Shown in pieces: positions 58,732 through 64,000 of a stretch of 64,000 bases of DNA (position 1 is the stretch's first letter; each line of letters opens with the position of its first letter). The stretch spans positions 1 to 64,000 of the forward strand of contig ARYC01002457.1 of NCBI GenBank assembly GCA_000711775.1, in the 5' to 3' direction. The translations under genes were made by a program, and so were the position numbers. Source of the DNA: Oxytricha trifallax. Taxonomy: Eukaryota; Ciliophora; Spirotrichea; Sporadotrichida; Oxytrichidae. Under the pieces are notes generated by a model. The model worked only from the letters and a program-made list of their open reading frames with translations. It did no database searches and had not been told where the DNA came from.

Positions 58732-59770
58732 TCAAATAAATGACTTATCTGACTTATCAATAAATTTGAATTCATACTTAATCTTCCCCTAAAAGCTTAA
58801 TAAATTCTCTGTATCACTAAACCAAGTTAGACTTACTCTTATCTTCGACTGAAAAACTCCATGTTTATCTCTCATTTCCCGCATTTGTTCAACATCCGCA
58901 TTAAACAATTCCTCCTACTACCTCTTCATTTTCTCCTCCTTATCCTGCAGATACTTCTCGTATTGCTCCTAAACCTACTTTTCCCTCAATTTGAGTTCCT
59001 TTTCCTTCTCCTTGAGCATTTTCTACTTCATTTCCAGGACTTATTGCCTCTTTTTTTCATGCTGATCTCTCAGCATCTTTTGCTCCTTCTCAAACATTTT
59101 TCGTTCGTCTTCCAGTTGCTTATCCTTTGTTCTTTCTCTCTTTTATAGTTTTTCTTGTTCTTCGTGAAGCAATTACTGCTAGAGTTCTTTGTTCTGTTTT
59201 ACACGCTCTACTCGTTCTTGGTTGTAGAGTTGACGAGCTAGTTTACGGTTTGCTTTGAATTCGTTGTCAAGGGGTTCTCGGAGTGGGATTTCAGGTCTGC
59301 CTGCTGACTAAATAAATTAGATTAAAGTCGAAATTTGTTTTAATTAAGTTAAATTTAGTATAAAAAGTTAAGATATAGAGAACATTTCATGCTTACATGG
59401 GGTAGAGACCTTGATAAATTTGCAAAACCCATCAGTTTCCTGGAAATGTCCTGGTTCATACTTGAGATATTGTTATTTGAAGTTTTCTGGGGTGACCCCC
59501 TAAGTTTAGACTCTATAAATCCATTTTTATTATTACTTTTACTTACTCAACATGAGACTACTAATAATATTTCCAAGCACGCCGTTCTTAATAGTTTTCT
59601 CAATTAATTCAATTTTCGCTATAAACTTTTATTAGATAAATTCCAAATAATAAAAATAACTGATTAATGTTAAATTATGCATACCTCTTCTCTTTTCTTC
59701 ATAATGCTAGTATCTAATTTGCACTATAGTTTCTGATATTCCTTTCTCTTGAAATTAATCAATTGATCTA
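58732..59770 (-). CDS. Coiled-coil protein segments, C-terminal part of the channel-tail gene or separate gene
   Basis: Order on the minus strand: INFKRKEYQKLQCKLDTSI, NGVLGNIISSLML, SNNKNGFIESKLRGSPQKTS, MNQDISRKLMGFANLSRSLP, then after a GT-AG intron (about 59303-59394) SAGRPEIPLREPLDNEFKAN and a long E/K/Q coiled coil (QLEDERKMFEKEQKMLRDQH, KEKELKLREKQVQEQYEKYL). TGA at 58732-58734. A frame change inside the T-rich stretch 59533-59547 disappears if 4 or 10 bp bounded by TTACT repeats are removed. Strand and composition agree with the upstream coiled-coil blocks. Confidence 0.65.
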
Positions 59771-60344
59771 TAAGTAATAATCATTTAAAACTCAAGCTCT
59801 ATGAATAATGAAAAGAAATTAATAGTATTTTTAAACAATAATATCACCAAACTAAGAATATTATTTTCGATTTTTTTATTTATATATATTACTTTAACTT
59901 ACTTTGCTACCAAGGTTGATGGGTCTATTTATAGAAATTTGCAAGCATTTAATGCTTCATCATTCAATGAACCATCCGAATTAAATAGTAGTTGATTCTA
60001 CATCATAATATAAGAAATTTATTTTCATTGATTCATTGCTTAATTACCTGTTTGCTAACTCCTTAATTCAACATTTTATTTTATATTATAATTTTATTTT
60101 CCTATAAAATTAGATCATCTTTCATAGAATATTCCTTCATCGTAAATTATCTATTAGTTTAATCATAGTTAAAATATATTTGTTAGTGAAAAAGTACTGC
60201 TATCTTTTTGGTAAATTGATATTTAATTGTAATATTTTATCCATTTTGACTGTCAAAAATTAATATTGACACTCTTTGTTCTTTAATGTTTTTGAGTGAG
60301 TGGCCCTGACCCCAAAACCCCCATACTTATTTTACCTCCCTCTC

Positions 60345-61145
60345 CTTGTATAAAATTTATTTAATGCTTATATACTCAATTAAATTTGACTTTATCGTGC
60401 TCTTAAATGGATCTATAGTGGCTCGTACAGAATTCATCATACCCAGTCCTCCCATAGCAATTCCACCCCCTACAACCATGTCAGCAATGCGTTTCTACTG
60501 CTCTTTAATTCTATCTGCTCTTTCCTTCTTCTCAGATATTTTTTCTTAAAGTTTTTACTTGTACATATTGTGAAAATTCATGCTTCTCATGTAATTTTCT
60601 TCTTAGTCCATTTTACGTAGCAGAGAGAGCTCTTCTTCAAATTAAAAAATTAACAAAAAAAGCTTTAGCATAAATTCTTGGAAGTTTACTTCTAGAATTC
60701 TTTCATATAAATATACACAAGCTCTTTCTTCTTATCAATATCCTCTTTCAAAGCGTCTTTAACATCCACAGCCAGTTAATCTCTCAACTCCTGCTTCTGC
60801 ATGTAATAGTTAAACTGCTCTTTCTACCTCTTAACCTGCTCCTTTTACTTCACTGCCATACTCTCCATCTTCCTCTGATTTCTGATTTTTAAGTTTTCCA
60901 TGTCTCTTTTGATCAAAATCTCCCTGTTCTTCACTGTTTTTGACATTTTCTCAAGATCTCTCTGTAAGACCTCGTGGTTTATTGTGCTGCTCAGCTCTTT
61001 AACCATCTGAAGTTTTGTGGTCACTATCTCTGCATGAATTTTAAGGTCTTCCTGCTTCTTTTGGAGGCGGTCTTGCTTTTAACGCTCTTTCTCGTTAAGT
61101 TTCTCTTCGATTACTTTTAACTACATTTCTACTTCTTGTTGTTCA
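60345..61145 (-). CDS. Coiled-coil segments downstream of the polycystin-like channel
   Basis: About 61145-60710: VEMQLKVIEEKLNEKERQKQ, TTKLQMVKELSSTINHEVLQ, MENLKIRNQRKMESMAVKQK, VDVKDALKEDIDKKKELVYI. About 60640-60370: FEEELSLLRKMDQEENYMRS, ISEKKERADRIKEQQKRIAD, MVVGGGIAMGGLGMMNSVRA. Heptad-rich and charged, separated by a ~70 bp AT-rich gap. Likely a long cytoplasmic tail or a separate coiled-coil protein. Confidence 0.65.
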
Positions 61146-61339
61146 CTCTAAAATACAATGCAATTTGTTAATATAAATGTGTTTTGGATTTTATAAAAGT
61201 ATGATAAACAGCTATAATAAAAAGCTTAATAAATGACATTTGATATATAAATACTACATGGATTATGAATTCATTCACTTTAATTAATAGTCATTAATCA
61301 ATGAAATTAATTGCTTTTATGAAATTAAATGTTATATAT

Positions 61340-61770
61340 AGTTTTTACACAAGTATATCAATCAATGTTTGTATTTCATTGTTTCTTTTTGGAGGAGTGT
61401 TCACTTTCAGACAGATTACTGCCAAAATTCTAATTATTAATGTTATTTTTATCTTTCTTTGTATCATTCTTATCCTTATCACCCCCATTATTGGTATCTC
61501 CCTCATCATCCTCATCTTTCTCCTCTTCATTAATTAACAGGTTCTTTTCTTACTCCAAAAGTGACAAAACCTTTCTGTAGTTCATTATTTGCTCAAGTCT
61601 ATCCTCCACTGGCTTCTCGAGAAGTGCCAAGTACTTATAAATCTCTTGAGTTTTTTCTTTTTCTTTGTAGTATAGCTCTGTCTTTTCCTAGATTTCCTTT
61701 TCTTTTTGTGATAAAACTGCGGAAAGAATTTTGTTCTGGAAGGAAATGAACTGAATTCCGTTTCTTATGT
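61340..61770 (-). CDS. Coiled-coil/acidic segment of the same series
   Basis: YWDYIRNGIQFISFQNKILS, QEKTELYYKEKEKTQEIYKY, LLEKPVEDRLEQIMNYRKVL, then an acidic stretch (EEEKDEDDEGDTNNGGDKDK) and N/S-rich end. Open on the minus strand for about 140 codons. Confidence 0.68.
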
Positions 61771-61819
61771 AGTCCCAGTATTTAATGAAAATAATTTACA
61801 TCTTTTGACTATCAATAAA

Positions 61820-62172
61820 TTTAACTTGTTATTATAAATTGAAGCCTCTTCTTGTAGCACTCAACTTCATCATAGCGTTTTCCAGTGGCAGCGACTCCAG
61901 TACCCGCACTCTTACCCTCCTCCACGCTCTTCATCTTCTTAAACTTATTCATAAGTATTTCTCTATTTTCATGTCTCAACTGAGTACGCTTCTTCAACTC
62001 GCTCTTGATTTCATCAGCGCAGTTTATCGCCCATGCCTTCAAGTCACTCATTGAAATTTGAAGGTTAACTACTAGTTTCTCGAAAACTTCCAAGTAGTCA
62101 TTCTGTGCTGATTTCTTGTCTATGCCGTTTGCCTTGCGTTTATTTTATCTTTACTTTTCGTTTGGAATCATA
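61820..62172 (-). CDS. Polycystin-2-like channel: post-S6 cytoplasmic segment
   Basis: SKRKANGIDKKSAQNDYLEV, VNLQISMSDLKAWAINCADE, LKKRTQLRHENREILMNKFK, GTGVAATGKRYDEVECYKKR. It follows the S6 segment after an IES with the 8-bp pointer GAATCATA (62165-62172 and 62275-62282) and a 22-bp removable stretch (62142-62163). Confidence 0.72.
62142..62163. other. 22-bp mini-IES (pointer CGTTT) or mini-intron
   Basis: CGTTT at 62137-62141 and 62159-62163. Deleting 22 bp joins S-K-R to K-A-N-G-I-D and fixes the frame after the 8-bp pointer junction. The same protein results from reading a 22-nt GT-AG intron (GTAAAG...GCAAG). Confidence 0.65.
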
Positions 62173-62274
62173 CAGTAGAAGATACTGTTTAATATTAATT
62201 GCAATAAAAATTACTAGATAGTAAGATTTCAAAGGTAATTTAAATTTATGATGATACTTGAGAGAATGTTTATT
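62173..62274. other. IES with 8-bp pointer GAATCATA
   Basis: GAATCATA at 62165-62172 and 62275-62282 flanks 102 bp of AT-rich DNA. Removal joins S-E-D-Y-D-S to K-R-K. Confidence 0.75.
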
Positions 62275-62695
62275 GAATCATAATCCTCGCTGCTAAGTTG
62301 ATTAGCTTCATAAGCCTCATTGATAATAGCCAGGAATATATTGGTAAGAATGAACACAAACAACACATTGAATGGGAAGAAGAATATCACAGCCATAGGT
62401 TCATTGGCCTTCTTCAGGGCATTGTAATCAAAGTCACCGATTGTGATTTCGAAGCACTTTCTGATGGCGTTGCCCAGGGAGTTGAAGTCTTGGAGTTAAG
62501 CGCCAAATGAAATATAAGCCATTCCTACAAATCCAAACAAGAAGATTTAAGTTAATAGGAGATAAAACTTCAGTTAATTAAGATTTTTAAAAGATTGCGA
62601 AAATGATCAGGAAATAGAAGGTATCCTCCTTGCTAGAATACAGGGTATTACTAAGCATATTCATGTGCTTGCTTTTGTTCATGTAATTGTTACTA
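62275..62695 (-). CDS. Polycystin-2 (TRPP)-like cation channel: S5, pore and S6
   Basis: NNYMNKSKHMNMLSNTLYSS, DTFYFLIIFAIF|LFGFVGMAY, ISFGAQLQDFNSLGNAIRKC, FEITIGDFDYNALKKANEPM, VLFVFILTNIFLAIINEAYE. This matches the PKD2 pattern (FG-x-Q-x-x-D-F, pore I-x-G-D, S6 ...N-M/I-F-L-A-I-I-N-D/E-x-Y). The pore helix has T-I-G-D-F where human PKD2 has L-G-D. Polycystin-2 channels are non-selective Ca2+-permeable channels of cilia and ER. S1-S4 and the polycystin ectodomain are not in the window; the upstream border is the C-rich tract at 62698. An IES splits S5 (62548-62596). Confidence 0.85.
62548..62596. other. 49-bp IES with pointer AAGATT
   Basis: AAGATT at 62542-62547 and 62591-62596. Deletion joins I-I-F-A-I-F to L-F-G-F-V-G-M in frame within S5. 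Confidence 0.78.
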
Positions 62696-62697
62696 CC

Positions 62698-62770
62698 GAG
62701 ATCCCCCCCCCCAGGACCCCACCCCCCCCCCACCCCATACCCCCCCATACCCCCAACCCCATCAAAATAC
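62698..62770. repeat. C-rich tract, potential G-quadruplex on minus strand
   Basis: More than ten runs of three or more C in about 70 bp. It starts ACCGAGATCCCCCCC, resembling the ACCGAGACCCCCC ends of the foldback element at 43157-44044. It abuts the coding segment of the channel, so it marks either an IES border or an element end. Confidence 0.75.
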
Positions 62771-63299
62771 CCCATTTCATATCAAATTTTGTATCTAAAG
62801 GGTCTAAATCGATCTCCTTCTTGACATATCGACATCATAAACCCTATTTATATAAAAAATTTCAATCTAGACATCATAGACCCTATTTTATGAATATAAT
62901 TTCCTTATAATTTAAAATTTATTTATTTTCAAAATAGTGAAAATAAATCATATGAATTTAATACTTTGTTAAGTTTCACGTTGTTTCTCAACCATATTAT
63001 GAAATATAAATTGAAAAACTTGTTCATATTTTTTTATAATGAAAATAAAATTTTTATATAAAATCCAAATACTGTTATTTACAAGATTTGGATGACAATA
63101 AAAATTAATTAAGATAGATTTAATTATTATAAATATTTGGTAGCTTTAGTAATTTATTAGAAGGTCCTGTAGTAGTAGTAGTAGTAGAGGCTATTCTACT
63201 AAAGCTACCAAAATGACGAGATCTCCTATTTAACTATTATAAACTGCTACCCCTCTATAATAAAACTTTACAATCTCTAACAACCCACGAATCAAACAG
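62771..63299. other. Spacer with 16-bp-stem hairpin and (GTA)n
   Basis: AT-rich at first. TTTGGTAGCTTTAGTA at 63136-63151 is the reverse complement of 63197-63212; the loop contains a GTA repeat (63169-63187). Not a rho-type terminator; could be the end of an element leading into the GC-richer segment. Confidence 0.5.
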
Positions 63300-64000
63300 A
63301 TGAACCTACTGCTCCTTAATTCTAAAGCCCCGCTCAGCCAGCAAGACGACCCATAGCTGCTGGAGGACCCCTCAGAGGATCTGCTGCTTGACCATCTTGA
63401 GTTTGACGACCCCCTGCTAACAAAGACATCTTTCAAACAGCGTTTAAACATTACCCTGAGCAACATTCAGATGGCGGAAAAAAGTCATGGGGCCCTCTGA
63501 CACGTGGTGAGTAGCATTCTCGGCAAGCGCTCCACGCTCTCCCATTCGACACAAGTGGACTAGGTTTTGGATAGAGTTTGTAGTATCGAGAAGGAAGATG
63601 GCGGCCGCCATATTCAACGTTCTCATGATAATTCGACGCACCACCAAACCATGGGTGACTTCTTGGATCCCACCACGGATGTCTCTGCAAATGCACCTCT
63701 ATTAAGTAAGATTCGAGCATTAGTTGTTCACACCATATGTAGGGAAGGAGCACAATGTAACCTATTACCTAAAATAAGTGATCAGATGGCAAGTCCCAGA
63801 AATTATCTCAAGAACGCCTGCTGTCCAGATACCGAGGACTCAGCCACCAAGCCAGTTGGCATCCTGAATACTCATGAGTAGCCAAAGGCACTAAACTCTT
63901 ATGCCAAAGCACGAAGCACTAGTGCATTGCGCCTAGCGAAAACCATACTACTCTAGTGCTAAAGTGTATCAGAATAAACCCTTCTAAATAAGGATTCTTG
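63300..64000 (+). CDS. GC-richer open frame of unknown, possibly retroelement, origin (runs off window)
   Basis: ATG at 63300 (M-N-L-L-L-L-N-S-K-A-P-L), 66 codons, then TGA at 63498-63500, after which the same frame is open to the window end: VVSSILGKRSTLSHSTQVDQ, RHIQRSHDNSTHHQTMGDFL, LLSKIRALVVHTICREGAQC, MASPRNYLKNACCPDTEDSA. In-frame TAG codons show use of the ciliate code. GC content is much higher than in other coding segments. No reverse transcriptase or other signature motif lies in the visible part; a LINE ORF1-like protein is only a guess. Confidence 0.5.

Noticed and set aside
58861-59148. Leu/Phe-rich open frame on the plus strand
   Set aside because: It is the antisense of a strongly coding coiled-coil segment on the minus strand, whose Glu/Lys/Gln codons read as Leu/Phe-rich in reverse.
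61301-61749. Hydrophobic plus-strand frames
   Set aside because: Antisense of the acidic coiled-coil segment on the minus strand.
63230-63753. Minus-strand frames at the right edge
   Set aside because: They overlap the longer plus-strand frame that uses in-frame TAG and runs to the window end; the minus frames lack ciliate-like composition.
1-64000. CRISPR arrays, operons, tRNA or rRNA genes
   Set aside because: No spaced direct-repeat arrays, no ribosome-binding-site organisation, and no cloverleaf or rRNA signature was recognised.
1-64000. TGA as a sense codon genome-wide
   Set aside because: TGA ends nearly every good frame at a sensible place, while TAA/TAG occur throughout as Gln; isolated TGA exceptions are better explained by decay.

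Overview
The window looks like micronuclear (germline) DNA of a spirotrich ciliate of the Oxytricha/Stylonychia type. Reasons: (1) long reading frames appear only if TAA and TAG are read as glutamine and TGA alone as stop; (2) coding pieces are short, interrupted by AT-rich spacers, and in several cases the pieces join at short direct repeats (pointers) exactly as macronuclear-destined segments (MDS) join after removal of internal eliminated sequences (IES); (3) there are many ~4.1 kb transposons whose ends are C4A4 telomere-like repeats with 3-bp ANT target duplications, i.e. telomere-bearing elements (TBE) with the 42-kDa DDE transposase, 22-kDa and 57-kDa (zinc finger plus kinase) genes. 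No bacterial feature is present; all gene identities are from reading translations by eye.

Layout. 1-1286: right end of a TBE. 1511-15360 (minus): one unrecognised gene in three or more MDSs, interrupted by a triple-nested TBE composite (2099-9518) and by a decayed TBE (12407-15234) that itself carries a GC-rich SINE-like insertion. 15361-18488: AT-rich, no gene. 18489-23687 (plus): tandem pair of paralogous multi-pass membrane proteins with small introns. 24199-24986 (minus): LYAR-type zinc finger protein. 25521-28590 (minus): gamma-glutamyl hydrolase with a decayed TBE inside. 28853-36504 (plus): Q/N/S-rich protein with a near-complete TBE (31461-35577) inside. 36512-36768: small gene. 36977-38049 (minus): APC11-like RING-H2 protein with at least three IESs whose pointers can be read. 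38408-49460 (minus): a ciliate voltage-gated/SK-like potassium channel (S1-S6, filter VGYGD) broken by a full TBE (44684-48735), an 0.5-kb TBE remnant (40768-41260) and an IES containing a nearly perfect 0.4-kb-arm palindrome (43157-44044). 49461-56022: AT-rich, no gene seen. 56023-58682 (minus): DUF4485 plus Q/N-rich coiled-coil protein. 58732-62695 (minus): coiled-coil segments and the pore module of a polycystin-2 (TRPP)-like channel. 63300-64000 (plus): GC-richer open frame, perhaps a retroelement.

How it works together. Each of the six TBE insertions for which both flanks can be read lies inside a protein-coding segment, and removal of the element plus one copy of the ANT duplication restores an open, sensible frame each time. 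The transposons therefore behave as IESs that must be precisely excised during macronuclear development. The strongest candidate novelty is a 25-26 nt GT-AG intron in the TBE 22-kDa gene, conserved in three copies, which would extend that protein from about 179 to 254 residues.
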